From DAITMV01 sp036834985 (GTDB lineage Bacteria; Pseudomonadota; Gammaproteobacteria; Burkholderiales; Burkholderiaceae_B): a DNA stretch of 15,632 nucleotides. The position numbers were made by a program, and so were the translations under genes. The notes below the pieces were generated by a model. The model had not been told where the DNA came from. It worked only from the letters and a program-made list of their open reading frames with translations, and made no database searches. Below are positions 6,485-13,792 of this stretch, piece by piece. Location: contig DAITMV010000057.1 in the NCBI GenBank assembly GCA_036834985.1, forward strand, positions 1-15,632, in the 5' to 3' direction. How positions within the stretch are numbered: the first letter of the stretch is position 1; the number at the start of each line of letters is the position of its first letter.

Positions 6485-6797
6485 GGTATTGCAGCTTGTC
6501 TTTAACGTCTTTCCAGTTGTCGGAGTCTGGATCGTGTGCCTTCATGCGAGTGATGCTGGGCCACTTGGGCGTCAGTTCTGCATTTAGGGCTGTAAAATGC
6601 ACCTGATCGGCGGGCAGATCTTCTTCGGCATAAATGGCATTGACCGGGCATTCGGGGATGCATACAGCGCAATCAATACATTCATCCGGATCAATGACCA
6701 GAAAATTAGGGCCTTCCCGGAAGCAATCGACAGGGCATACATCGACGCAATCGGTGTATTTGCACTTAATGCAAGATTCGGTGACAACGTGTGTCAT
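6474..6797 (-). CDS. fdxA: Seven-iron ferredoxin FdxA
   Basis: This 107-residue cytoplasmic ferredoxin resembles Azotobacter FdI. Cluster cysteines are at 9, 17, 21, 25 and 40, 43, 46, 50, with an additional Cys12. Adjusted by one residue, these correspond to the ligands of one 3Fe-4S and one 4Fe-4S cluster. The core ESCIKCKYTDC and ECIDCAVCIPECP motifs are intact, and the C-terminal tail (HFTALNAELTPKWPSI) is the usual FdxA extension. The ATG at 6797 follows the purine-rich GAAGG...AGAGAG. The gene is first in a two-gene unit with fpr, overlapping it by 11 bases, and diverges from lutC across 222 bases. A TTAAAAT sequence near 6832-6838 on the minus strand could serve as -10, but the -35 match is poor. 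Confidence 0.96.
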   Translation of the reverse strand: MTHVVTESCIKCKYTDCVDVCPVDCFREGPNFLVIDPDECIDCAVCIPECPVNAIYAEEDLPADQVHFTALNAELTPKWPSITRMKAHDPDSDNWKDVKDKLQYLER

Positions 6798-6909
6798 CTC
6801 TCTGTAACCTTCAAAAATTCTGTTAACCCGTAATTTTAACCCACGCAGGGCGATGCGTCTAAGCTGTGTGAAAATTATTCAAGGCCAACCCGTCAGGATC
6901 TTGAAGAAA

Positions 6910-6946
6910 CCGCGTAGCCGCATGGGAAAACCCTAGCAGTACGCGG
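6910..6946. repeat. Inverted repeat in the fdxA-lutC intergenic region
   Basis: CCGCGTA at 6910-6916 is the exact reverse complement of TACGCGG at 6940-6946, with 23 bases between. The centres are 30 bases apart, close to three helical turns, so a DNA-bound dimer could contact both on one face. The right arm overlaps the -35 region implied by the TATAAT at 6960. This is an operator candidate only. A T run follows at 6956-6960, but it is too distant for a standard terminator. Confidence 0.4.
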
Positions 6947-6959
6947 CGGTTAGGCTTTT

Positions 6960-6965
6960 TATAAT
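6960..6965 (+). promoter_or_regulatory. Candidate -10 box for the lutC-dctP unit
   Basis: A perfect TATAAT lies about 55 bases before the lutC start codon. No good -35 is found at 16-18 bases upstream; the hexamer at 6937-6942 is CAGTAC. Transcription might therefore need an activator, consistent with the dyad just upstream. Confidence 0.4.
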
Positions 6966-7019
6966 ACGAAAACAACGTAATTTCATACAATAGATGTGAA
7001 ACAGGGATTTGAAGTGACC

Positions 7020-7703
7020 ATGGACAAATTAGACACCAGCCAGACACGCGAACGGATCTTAAAAAAAATCCGTGCCTTGCAGCACCGCCCGGACTCGTAC
7101 AAGGCTCAGGAACAGGACGGTGCACATCAGTACATGGCCGAACATCCCGCCGGCCCAATGCCCAAGACGTCCGCCACTCTGGTGGATGATTTTATAACCC
7201 AGGCGCTGCGTCTGTTGTGTACGCTTGATCGCGTTGACTCGCTACATAGGGTGCCACAGGCGATTGCGGGTTATCTGGCGCAGCAGCAGTTGTCGACCCA
7301 CTTGTCGGTGTGGCCGTCGCTGGCCCACTTGCCCTGGGATCCAAGTGGTTTGTCCGTCCGTTTTGGTGCGCCTGAACACACCGACCTGGTTGGGGTGAGC
7401 GGTGTGCTGTGCGCGATTGCTGAAACCGGTACGTTGGCTTTGGCCAGCGGCCCGGATACCCCGGCCAGCACCCATTTGTTGCCCGAAACCCATATTGCCG
7501 TGTTGCATGAAGATCAGATCGTGCAAACCATGGAGCAGGCTTTTGCACGGGTTCGCACCACGCTGGGCCACATGCCGCGCGCGCTAAATCTGGTGTCTGG
7601 CCCGTCCCGTACCGCCGATATCGAACAAACGATTGTCTTGGGGGCGCATGGCCCATACCGCGTGCATGTAATCGTTGTCGGAGCCCCTCATGGGGGCATC
7701 TAA
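7020..7703 (+). CDS. lutC: LutC/YkgG-type LUD-domain protein
   Basis: This protein of about 227 residues has the LUD core: GVSGVLCAIAETGTLALASG at 125-144, LLPETHIAVLHEDQIV at 153-168, and SGPSRTADIEQTIVLGAHGP at 193-212. In known operons LutC works with the Fe-S proteins LutA and LutB in cytoplasmic lactate oxidation. Neither partner is here: the upstream neighbour is the divergent fdxA and the downstream one is a TRAP binding protein. The charged N-terminal helix (TRERILKKIRAL) is normal for the family. Start choice is open: ATG at 7020, GTG at 7014 with AGGGA upstream, or GTG at 6996. Its stop is immediately followed by the ATG of the TRAP gene. It may act with LutAB encoded elsewhere or have a distinct role. 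Confidence 0.85.
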   Translation: MDKLDTSQTRERILKKIRALQHRPDSYKAQEQDGAHQYMAEHPAGPMPKTSATLVDDFITQALRLLCTLDRVDSLHRVPQAIAGYLAQQQLSTHLSVWPSLAHLPWDPSGLSVRFGAPEHTDLVGVSGVLCAIAETGTLALASGPDTPASTHLLPETHIAVLHEDQIVQTMEQAFARVRTTLGHMPRALNLVSGPSRTADIEQTIVLGAHGPYRVHVIVVGAPHGGI

Positions 7704-8876
7704 ATGACCTCTCAAGCGCCAAAAAGTGATCTCACCATTCCCAAGGGGCCGTCGCGGCGACGCTTTCTGACCCGGGGTGTCAAAGCCGGCGCGTCGGCTG
7801 GGGTCGGGGCTACTTTGCTGGGTGCCCCTGCCATTGTCAGGGCCGGTCCCGAAGTGGTTTTGCGTTTTCAGAGTACCTGGCCCACCAAAGATATTTTTCA
7901 CGAATTTGCGCAGGACTTTGCCAAGAAGGTCAACGAAATGTCCGGTGGGCGTATGCGCATCGACATGTTGCCCGCCAACAGCGTGGTCAAGGCTTTTGGT
8001 CTGCTCAATGCGGTTCACAAAGGGCAGTTGGACGGCGGCCATGGCGTGGCGATTTATTGGCACGATCGTCATCCGGCATTCTCGCTGTTTGGCAGCGGCC
8101 CGGGCTTTGGTATGGATGCCAATTACTTTTTGGCCTGGATGGAATATGGTGGCGGTCAAAAATTGTATGATGAGTTGGTCCAGCAAGAGCTGAACCTGAA
8201 CGTTCAAGGGTTTCTGTACGGTCCAATGACGTCGCAGCCCCTGGGGTGGTTCAAAAAGCCGATTCGCCATCTGAGTGACCTGAAGGGGCTCAAGTTCCGG
8301 GCTGTGGGTTTGGCCGCGGAGCTGTTCCGTGAATTGGGCATGCAGCCCACTGCGATTCAAGCCTCGGACATTGTGGACTGGCTGGATCGGGGCTTGATCG
8401 ACGCGGCTGAGTTCAACAACCCGTCCTCAGACCGGGCCTTGGGGTTCCCCAATGTATCCTCCGTGTGTATGTTGCGCAGTTGGCACCAAAGCGCCGAAGT
8501 GTTTGAGGTGCTGTTTAACAAAAAGCGTTTTGACAGCCTGTCTTTCGAATTGCGTTCAATCGTCCGTTATGCCCTGCAGGCCTCGTCAGCGGACATGAGC
8601 TGGAAGGCGGCCGATCGCAATTCCCGTGATTACGAAGAGATGGGGCGCCGCGAAGGCGTGAAGTTTTACCGCACCCCGGATGATATCCAGGTGGCGCAGT
8701 TGGCGGCCTGGAAACGCGTGCTCGATCGCGAGTCTCAAAAAAGTCCGATCTTCAAAAAAATCCTCAACTCACAAATGCTTTTTGCGCGTAGAGTCATTGG
8801 TTATGAAATTGAAGCCACCCCAACGGCTCAATTGGCCTATGAATTCTGGTTTGGTAAACGTAAACAGGAAGGCTGA
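7704..8876 (+). CDS. TRAP transporter periplasmic solute-binding protein (DctP family, COG4663-like)
   Basis: This 390-residue protein opens with a twin-arginine signal, SRRRFL at 17-22. A hydrophobic stretch follows, with likely cleavage after APAIVRA near residue 47, so it should be exported folded by Tat. The mature part carries DctP signatures: VVLRFQSTWPTKD, FAKKVNEMSGGRMRIDML, the ligand-binding region DLKGLKFRAVGLAAELFRELG, and DRGLIDAAEFNNPSSD. It resembles TakP/FcbT1-type binding proteins for small organic acids. The ligand cannot be fixed from sequence, but linkage to LutC suggests lactate or a related 2-hydroxy or 2-keto acid. Its ATG directly abuts the lutC stop, with GGGGG at 7692-7696 as a possible ribosome site. 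No DctQ or DctM membrane subunit follows, so it must rely on permeases encoded elsewhere. Confidence 0.92.
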   Translation: MTSQAPKSDLTIPKGPSRRRFLTRGVKAGASAGVGATLLGAPAIVRAGPEVVLRFQSTWPTKDIFHEFAQDFAKKVNEMSGGRMRIDMLPANSVVKAFGLLNAVHKGQLDGGHGVAIYWHDRHPAFSLFGSGPGFGMDANYFLAWMEYGGGQKLYDELVQQELNLNVQGFLYGPMTSQPLGWFKKPIRHLSDLKGLKFRAVGLAAELFRELGMQPTAIQASDIVDWLDRGLIDAAEFNNPSSDRALGFPNVSSVCMLRSWHQSAEVFEVLFNKKRFDSLSFELRSIVRYALQASSADMSWKAADRNSRDYEEMGRREGVKFYRTPDDIQVAQLAAWKRVLDRESQKSPIFKKILNSQMLFARRVIGYEIEATPTAQLAYEFWFGKRKQEG

Positions 8877-8919
8877 GCGGATATACTCTGCGCCTTCATG
8901 ACATAACGGCTTTTTAGAT

Positions 8920-9195
8920 ATGGCAGATATCCGAATCAACAAGGCGCACAAGTTGCCCCTTAAAAAGGCAAAAGAGGTGGCCCAACAGGTCGCTGACCAG
9001 CTCAAAGAGAAATACGACTTAAAAAGCGAATGGGTTGGCGATGTGCTCAAATTTTACAAATCGGGCATCAAGGGCGAATTGTCTGTGACCGGCAAGGAGA
9101 TTGATGTACACATCAGCCTTGGGTTCTTGCTCAATGCGTTCCGTCATAAAATTCAGTCGGAAATTGAACGCAATATGGACGATATGTTTGGCTGA
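8920..9195 (+). CDS. Polyhydroxyalkanoic acid system family protein
   Basis: This is a 91-residue, lysine-rich cytoplasmic protein. The N-terminal MADIRINKAHKLPLKKAKEV, a central KGELSVTGKEIDVHISLGFL and the closing helix fit the small PHA-system/granule-associated family (TIGR02610-like). Members occur near PHA genes in proteobacteria, but their role is poorly defined. It lies 43 bases after the TRAP gene and may be read through from it, although a separate promoter is possible. Its 3' end overlaps the convergent oxidoreductase gene by 43 bases. phaZ, the other PHA gene in the window, is about 3.4 kb away on the opposite strand. Identification is from memory of the family pattern. Confidence 0.85.
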   Translation: MADIRINKAHKLPLKKAKEVAQQVADQLKEKYDLKSEWVGDVLKFYKSGIKGELSVTGKEIDVHISLGFLLNAFRHKIQSEIERNMDDMFG

Positions 9196-10124
9196 TTCAA
9201 AAAAGCCTGGGTACTTGTATAACGCAATTTAAAACGCAACTCCTGCAGGCGGTTGTTTCTGATGCGGCGCGATTCATTCATAAAACTCCACAGCATCGGT
9301 GATACCTGGTGTTGCACCTGGGCACGCTGCAAGCGAGGCGGACGTTCCAGCCCTGCAGCGTCGGCGACCTGATCAAAATACTCCCCCATTTGCATCGGTT
9401 GATCGTCCACCACGTTATAAACGCGGCCGGCAGGGCCTTTGAGCGTGGCTCTCCATACCCAACGCGCCAGATCATCGGCATGGATGTGATTGGAGTAGGA
9501 ATCCTCTTGACGAACGATCGCTGGTGTTTGTTTGCGCAGCCGGTCAATCGGTAAACGTTCGAGTGCGTAAATCCCGGGTGCCCTGTGAATACGTGTAGAT
9601 ACCTTTGCTTGCCGGTTGGCCATTCGCCATACATTTTCCGCCTCGACCCGGCGCCTGGCCCGGGGTGATTGAGCCAAGCGTGGACTGGTTTCGCTGACCC
9701 ACTGACCGTTGGCGTCTCCGTATACCCCCGTGGTACTGATGTAATCAACTCGCGCTTGTGCGTCGTGGCGATGCACCGCCTGTCGAATATACAGGGCCAA
9801 CCGTCGACTGATGGGGTCGAATTCCCCGACGGAAGGAGGGGGAGACATCACGATAAAATGCTGAGCGAGCTTTGCAAGACGCTGTAAGAAGCGCGACTGG
9901 TTCAAATCACCCTGCAGGGCCAGGCCACCGGTCCGTGCGATGGCACGGGCCTGTTCTGCGCGGCGGGTGGTGCCCATGGCGCGTACAGCAAGCTGTCGCT
10001 TGGCACCCAACTGCGCCAGCAAGCGGAGCCCCACATCACCACAACCAACGATTACAATGCGGGTTCTGCGAAATAGCCGAGGTCGGGCGCGCCGTGCTTC
10101 TGATAAATTTTTTTTCATGGTCAT
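9153..10124 (-). CDS. Atypical SDR / NAD(P)-dependent epimerase-like oxidoreductase (YeeZ-type)
   Basis: The 323 residues contain a Rossmann nucleotide-binding motif, VIVGCGDVGLR, with GCGDVG at 27-32. ISTTGVYGD at 129-137 holds the active-site Ser/Thr and Tyr region. YSNHIHADDLARWVWRA and GRVYNVVDDQPMQMGEYF follow, typical of the extended SDR family. The classical YxxxK lysine is not clear, as in many atypical SDRs, so the substrate is unknown. The first 20 residues are very basic. Two ATGs (10124 and 10118) are possible and neither has a Shine-Dalgarno site. The family usually ends soon after the KLRYxS motif. Here about 17 extra residues run into the convergent PHA-system gene, consistent with loss of an earlier stop. 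It diverges from the flavoreductase gene by nine bases. Confidence 0.8.
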   Translation of the reverse strand: MTMKKNLSEARRARPRLFRRTRIVIVGCGDVGLRLLAQLGAKRQLAVRAMGTTRRAEQARAIARTGGLALQGDLNQSRFLQRLAKLAQHFIVMSPPPSVGEFDPISRRLALYIRQAVHRHDAQARVDYISTTGVYGDANGQWVSETSPRLAQSPRARRRVEAENVWRMANRQAKVSTRIHRAPGIYALERLPIDRLRKQTPAIVRQEDSYSNHIHADDLARWVWRATLKGPAGRVYNVVDDQPMQMGEYFDQVADAAGLERPPRLQRAQVQHQVSPMLWSFMNESRRIRNNRLQELRFKLRYTSTQAFLNQPNISSILRSISD

Positions 10125-10133
10125 GATTTTAGT

Positions 10134-11168
10134 ATGAGCTTTGCCATCCAGTTACAACCGAGCGGTAAATCCTTTGCCTGCGATAGCGATGAAAGTATCC
10201 TGTCGGCCGCCTTGCGAGCTGGAATTACGTTGCCATATGGATGCAAAAATGGTGCATGTGGATCGTGCAAGGGACGATTGGAAGCAGGTTCAGTCCATTA
10301 TGGGACCTATCAGTCCAAAGCATTGGGTGAGGCTGAGCGCGTCCAGGGGCAGCTGTTGCTGTGCTGTTCTACGCCATTGTCGGATCTACAGTTGCGCGTC
10401 CGTGAAGTGGCGGGAGTCAGCGATATCGCGATCAAGAAAATGCCGTGCCGCGTTAATGAGATCACCCGAGCTGCCGATGATGTGGCAATCCTCAAGCTGC
10501 AATTGCCTGCCAACGAAATCATGCAGTTCATGGCCGGGCAATACATCGAATTTTTACTCAAGGATGGCAGGCGTCGTGCGTATTCGATTGCCAATCCGCC
10601 TCATGAGCAAGGTTTTATTTCATTACATATCCGCCATATGCCCGGAGGAGCGTTCACCGACCAGGTGTTTGGTGTGATGAAGGAGCGCGACATTCTCCGT
10701 TTTGAAGGCCCGATGGGGACCTTCTTTTTGCGGGAGGACAGCAAAAAGCCGATCATCATGCTGGCCAGTGGTACCGGCTTTGCACCGATCAAGTCGATGA
10801 TTGAACATTCGCTGCATAAGAACATGACTCGCCCCATACGGCTGTATTGGGGGGCGCGTCAAAAAAAAGACATCTACTTCTTTGACTTGGCCCGCCAATG
10901 GGCTGAGCAGTATGAGCACATAGAGTTTATTCCCGTGTTATCCAACGCCGCCGAGTCTGATCAATGGACGGGGCGGACGGGCCTAGTGCATCACGCTGTA
11001 ATGAGTGACGTCCCCGATATGAGTGGTGTTCAGGTATATGCCTGCGGTGTCCCTGTTATGGTTGAGTCGGCCCGGACGGATTTTATCGCCCAGTGCCGGT
11101 TGCCGGCTGACGAATTTTACGCAGATGCGTTTACGTCAGAGGCCGATGCAGAGTCCTCGCCCAGATAA
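10134..11168 (+). CDS. 2Fe-2S ferredoxin-FAD/NAD(P)H reductase (CDP-6-deoxy-delta-3,4-glucoseen reductase-like)
   Basis: This 344-residue electron-transfer flavoprotein has an N-terminal plant-type 2Fe-2S domain with Cys37, Cys42 and Cys45 (YGCKNGACGSCKG) and Cys77 in LLLCCSTP. An FAD domain follows with RAYSIANPP at 148-156. The NAD(P)H domain has ASGTGFAPIK at 211-220, YWGARQKKDIYF and the closing YADAF. Proteins of this build are commonly named after AscD, the ascarylose-pathway reductase, but no deoxysugar genes are nearby. A general oxygenase or radical-enzyme reductase role is equally possible. There is no Shine-Dalgarno match before the ATG, so leaderless initiation is possible. Its promoter must lie within the divergent gene. 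The C-terminus overlaps livF by 52 bases. Confidence 0.88.
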   Translation: MSFAIQLQPSGKSFACDSDESILSAALRAGITLPYGCKNGACGSCKGRLEAGSVHYGTYQSKALGEAERVQGQLLLCCSTPLSDLQLRVREVAGVSDIAIKKMPCRVNEITRAADDVAILKLQLPANEIMQFMAGQYIEFLLKDGRRRAYSIANPPHEQGFISLHIRHMPGGAFTDQVFGVMKERDILRFEGPMGTFFLREDSKKPIIMLASGTGFAPIKSMIEHSLHKNMTRPIRLYWGARQKKDIYFFDLARQWAEQYEHIEFIPVLSNAAESDQWTGRTGLVHHAVMSDVPDMSGVQVYACGVPVMVESARTDFIAQCRLPADEFYADAFTSEADAESSPR

Positions 11169-11878
11169 GCCTCCCGAACCTTGGGGTCGTCAAGCAGCTC
11201 TGCTGCTGGCCCTTGCAGCATAAGGGTGCCTGAATCCATCACGTAGCCCCGGTCTGCAATCTGAAGTGCCAGGTTGGCGTTTTGTTCAACCAGCAAAATC
11301 GTGGTGCCGGTGTGTGATACCTGTTTGATCAGTTCAAACACCTTCTCGACCATGATCGGGGACAAACCCATGCTGGGTTCGTCCAGCACCAACAGCTTGG
11401 GTTGGCTCATCAAGGCTCGGGTCATGGCGAGCATCTGCTGCTCTCCACCCGAGAGCGTTCCTGCCAGTTGATGTTGCCGCTCCTTTAGGCGTGGGAACAG
11501 GGCAAACATGGCGTGCAGGTCCTCCTCAATGGAGGGATCCTTGCCTCGGTGAAAGGCGCCCATCATCAGGTTTTCAAGTATGGTCATGCGGGTAAATACC
11601 CCACGCCCTTCAGGCACAAACGCCATGCCCAGGCCCTGACGTTCGTACGCTGGCCGTGTGCCAACAGCCACCCCATTGTATTGAACCGTATCGGCTGGTG
11701 TACTGATCAACCCAGCGATGGCTTTTAAGGTGCTGCTTTTGCCTGCGCCATTGCATCCGATCAAGGTCACCAGTTCACCCGTGTTCACGTAAAGGTCGAT
11801 ACCCTTGACCGCTTCGATGCCGCCGTAGTGAACCCTCAGGCCTTGGACCTTCAGCAAGGGGGCTTGTGGATTGCTCAT
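11117..11878 (-). CDS. livF: Branched-chain amino acid ABC transporter ATP-binding protein LivF
   Basis: This 253-residue cytoplasmic ATPase is one of the two nucleotide-binding subunits of the Liv permease. Walker A is GCNGAGKS at 41-48 (a Cys in the usual Ala or Pro position). The signature LSGGEQQ is at 142-148 and Walker B LLVLDEPS at 162-169. LivF-specific blocks include AFVPEGRGVFTRMTILENLMMGA. The ATG overlaps the livG stop by four bases (ATGA). Family members usually end soon after the EAYLG motif. Here a Ser/Ala/Asp-rich tail (DSASASDVNASA) continues and lies antisense to the end of the convergent reductase gene. It is the last gene of the minus-strand liv unit. Confidence 0.95.
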   Translation of the reverse strand: MSNPQAPLLKVQGLRVHYGGIEAVKGIDLYVNTGELVTLIGCNGAGKSSTLKAIAGLISTPADTVQYNGVAVGTRPAYERQGLGMAFVPEGRGVFTRMTILENLMMGAFHRGKDPSIEEDLHAMFALFPRLKERQHQLAGTLSGGEQQMLAMTRALMSQPKLLVLDEPSMGLSPIMVEKVFELIKQVSHTGTTILLVEQNANLALQIADRGYVMDSGTLMLQGPAAELLDDPKVREAYLGEDSASASDVNASA

Positions 11879-12654
11879 GCTTTGGCCCCTCCCAGATAAG
11901 CCTCGATCACCGCAGGGTGTTTTTGAACATCAGCGGGCAAGCCCTGTGCTATCACCTTGCCGTAGTCGAGCACCGTGACCTGATCACACAAGCCCATGAC
12001 CAGCTTGACGTCATGTTCAATCAGCAACAGCGTGGTGCCATCACCTTGGATGCGTTTGAGCAGCTCACGCAGCTTGAGTTTTTCGGTGGCGTTCATGCCA
12101 GCCGCGGGTTCGTCCAGTGCCAGCAAGACAGGTTCTGTGGCCAATGCGCGGGCAATCTCGAGTCGGCGCTGATCACCGTAGGACAGGGTAGAGGCAATGT
12201 GGTCGGCTTTCTCGCCGATCCCTACATAAGTCAACAGGGCACGGGCTTTGTGTTCTACGGCAATTTCTTCGAGCAGGGCTCCCCGGGTTTTGAAGATGGC
12301 CGCCAGCATGCCTGACCGGCTACGAATGTGGCATCCCACTTTGACGTTATCAACCGCAGTCATGGCGCCAAACAGGCGAATATTCTGAAACGTGCGTGCG
12401 ATGCCTGCCTTGGCCACTTCGTGCGGCGCATGGGGAGAGTAGGCTTTCCCGTTGAGTAAAAATTGCCCGGCATCCGGGGTATACAAGCCGGTGATCACAT
12501 TAAAAAAAGTGGTTTTCCCTGCGCCATTGGGGCCGATCAGGCCGTAAATCTGCCCAGATTCGATGGTCAAATCAACCTGATCAAGGGCGGTTAGGCCACC
12601 AAACCGTTTGGTGGCGCCGCGAATGCTCAGCAGGCTGCTTGCACGTAGGGTCAT
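11875..12654 (-). CDS. livG: Branched-chain amino acid ABC transporter ATP-binding protein LivG
   Basis: This subunit of about 259 residues pairs with LivF. Walker A is GPNGAGKT at 41-48. The LivG-type signature LSYGDQ at 157-162 is followed by RRLEIARALA, and Walker B LLALDEPAAG is at 177-186. GIARTFQNIRLFGAMTAVDNV is the Q-loop region typical of LivG. The frame stays open to 12702. I chose the ATG at 12654 because homology begins just after it and the added 16 residues would overlap livM. This start is two bases after the livM stop, with AGGTCGAG upstream as a weak ribosome site. Order and tight spacing fit one livHMGF transcript. Confidence 0.95.
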   Translation of the reverse strand: MTLRASSLLSIRGATKRFGGLTALDQVDLTIESGQIYGLIGPNGAGKTTFFNVITGLYTPDAGQFLLNGKAYSPHAPHEVAKAGIARTFQNIRLFGAMTAVDNVKVGCHIRSRSGMLAAIFKTRGALLEEIAVEHKARALLTYVGIGEKADHIASTLSYGDQRRLEIARALATEPVLLALDEPAAGMNATEKLKLRELLKRIQGDGTTLLLIEHDVKLVMGLCDQVTVLDYGKVIAQGLPADVQKHPAVIEAYLGGAKA

Positions 12655-12656
12655 GG

Positions 12657-13784
12657 TCAGGCTCGACCTGCCATGGCCCGTCGCTGCAGCGCGCTGGGCC
12701 ACAGGCCTGAGGGTTTGTAGAGCATGATGCCAATCATGGCCAAGCCATAGACCAGCGAGCGGATAATTTCAGCGTCCACCAACACTTTGCCAAACAGGGC
12801 TTGTTGCAGTGGCACCATCGTGTAGCGCAGAACCTCCGGAAAGCCGGATAACAGCACGGCACCCAGTATGACACCGGGTATATGGCCCATGCCCCCCAGC
12901 ACCACCATCGCCAGTACCACGATCGATTCCATCAGGCCAAATGACTCCGGGCTGATAAACCCTTGAAACGCTGAAAACATCGCGCCCGAGACGCCGCCAA
13001 ACGAGGCGCCCAGCGCAAAGGCCAGCAGTTTGATATTGCGGGTGTTGATCCCCATGGCCCTTGCCGCAATTTCGTCCTCGCGAATGGCCACCCAGGCGCG
13101 GCCAATCCGAGAGTTCTCCAGGCGCACGCAGATCAGTACGATCACGAGCACCAACACCAAAAAAAAGTAGTAATACAGATACAGGGATGGGATTTGAAAA
13201 CCGCCGATCTCCCACCCTTTTGAAAAGTTGATGGAACCTACCCGGATAGGGGCGATCATGTTGACGCCCTGCGGGCCGTTGGTGATATTGACTGGTGCGT
13301 TCAGGTTGTTCATGAAAATCCGAATAATTTCCCCAAACCCCAGCGTGACAATCGCCAGATAATCGCCCCGCAGCTTGAGGGTGGGCGTACCCAGCAATAT
13401 TCCGAATACACCGGCAATCAGCGCGCCCAAGGGGACCACCAGCCAGATGGGGGTATGCAGCCCGTTCGGAAACATCTGCGCGATCCATTCAAAATTGTCG
13501 GTTAGATGAGGGGACGCCAACAGGCCATACATATAAGCCCCCACCGCATAAAACGCGATGTAACCCAAATCCAGCAGGCCGGCAAAACCCACCACCACAT
13601 TCAAGCCCAACGCGAGCATGGTATAGAGCAGTGCAAAGTTCAGGATGCGAATCCAGCTATTGCCCAACAGCCCGGCTGCCCAGGGCAGGGCCATCAGGGC
13701 CAGGGCCATCAGCAATATGCCTAACAGGGGCAGGGATGTTTTGTCGGTCGCGTGGTGCGCGCTGGTGTGTGGAGGCGTTTGCAT
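12657..13784 (-). CDS. livM: Branched-chain amino acid ABC transporter permease LivM
   Basis: This 375-residue inner-membrane permease has many hydrophobic helices. Conserved LivM blocks include LNVVVGFAGLLDLGYIAFYAVGAY in the N-terminal third, TLKLRGDYLAIVTLGFGEIIR centrally, and the EAA-like coupling loop SRIGRAWVAIREDEIAARAMG that docks the ATPases. MVVLGGMGHIPGVILGA is near the C-terminus. The first 17 residues are polar with several histidines (HTSAHHATD), an uncommon but unremarkable cytoplasmic extension. The start ATG lies eight bases after the livH stop without a strong ribosome site, suggesting coupling. Together with LivH it forms the channel. Substrates of this class include Leu/Ile/Val, but related systems carry amides or other amino acids. 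Confidence 0.95.
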   Translation of the reverse strand: MQTPPHTSAHHATDKTSLPLLGILLMALALMALPWAAGLLGNSWIRILNFALLYTMLALGLNVVVGFAGLLDLGYIAFYAVGAYMYGLLASPHLTDNFEWIAQMFPNGLHTPIWLVVPLGALIAGVFGILLGTPTLKLRGDYLAIVTLGFGEIIRIFMNNLNAPVNITNGPQGVNMIAPIRVGSINFSKGWEIGGFQIPSLYLYYYFFLVLVLVIVLICVRLENSRIGRAWVAIREDEIAARAMGINTRNIKLLAFALGASFGGVSGAMFSAFQGFISPESFGLMESIVVLAMVVLGGMGHIPGVILGAVLLSGFPEVLRYTMVPLQQALFGKVLVDAEIIRSLVYGLAMIGIMLYKPSGLWPSALQRRAMAGRA

Positions 13785-13792
13785 GATCTGGT

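Noticed and set aside
6930..6960. A possible terminator hairpin before the T run at 6956-6960
   Set aside because: Only four pairs (CCTA/TAGG) form next to the T run, and no plus-strand gene lies upstream to terminate.
7584..8360. A 258-codon minus-strand open frame opposite lutC and the TRAP gene
   Set aside because: It has no known motif, and both opposite-strand genes are well supported.
11166..11901. A repeated CCCAGATAAGCCTC stretch at the ends of livF and livG
   Set aside because: It encodes the shared EAYLG C-terminal motif of the two related ATPases, so it is coding similarity and not a recombination repeat.
12655..12702. A 16-residue upstream extension of livG
   Set aside because: It would overlap livM by 46 bases, and family similarity begins after the ATG at 12654.
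12769..13488. A 239-codon open frame in another frame of livM
   Set aside because: Arg/Gly/His-rich with no membrane segments or motifs; it is a by-product of livM codon usage.
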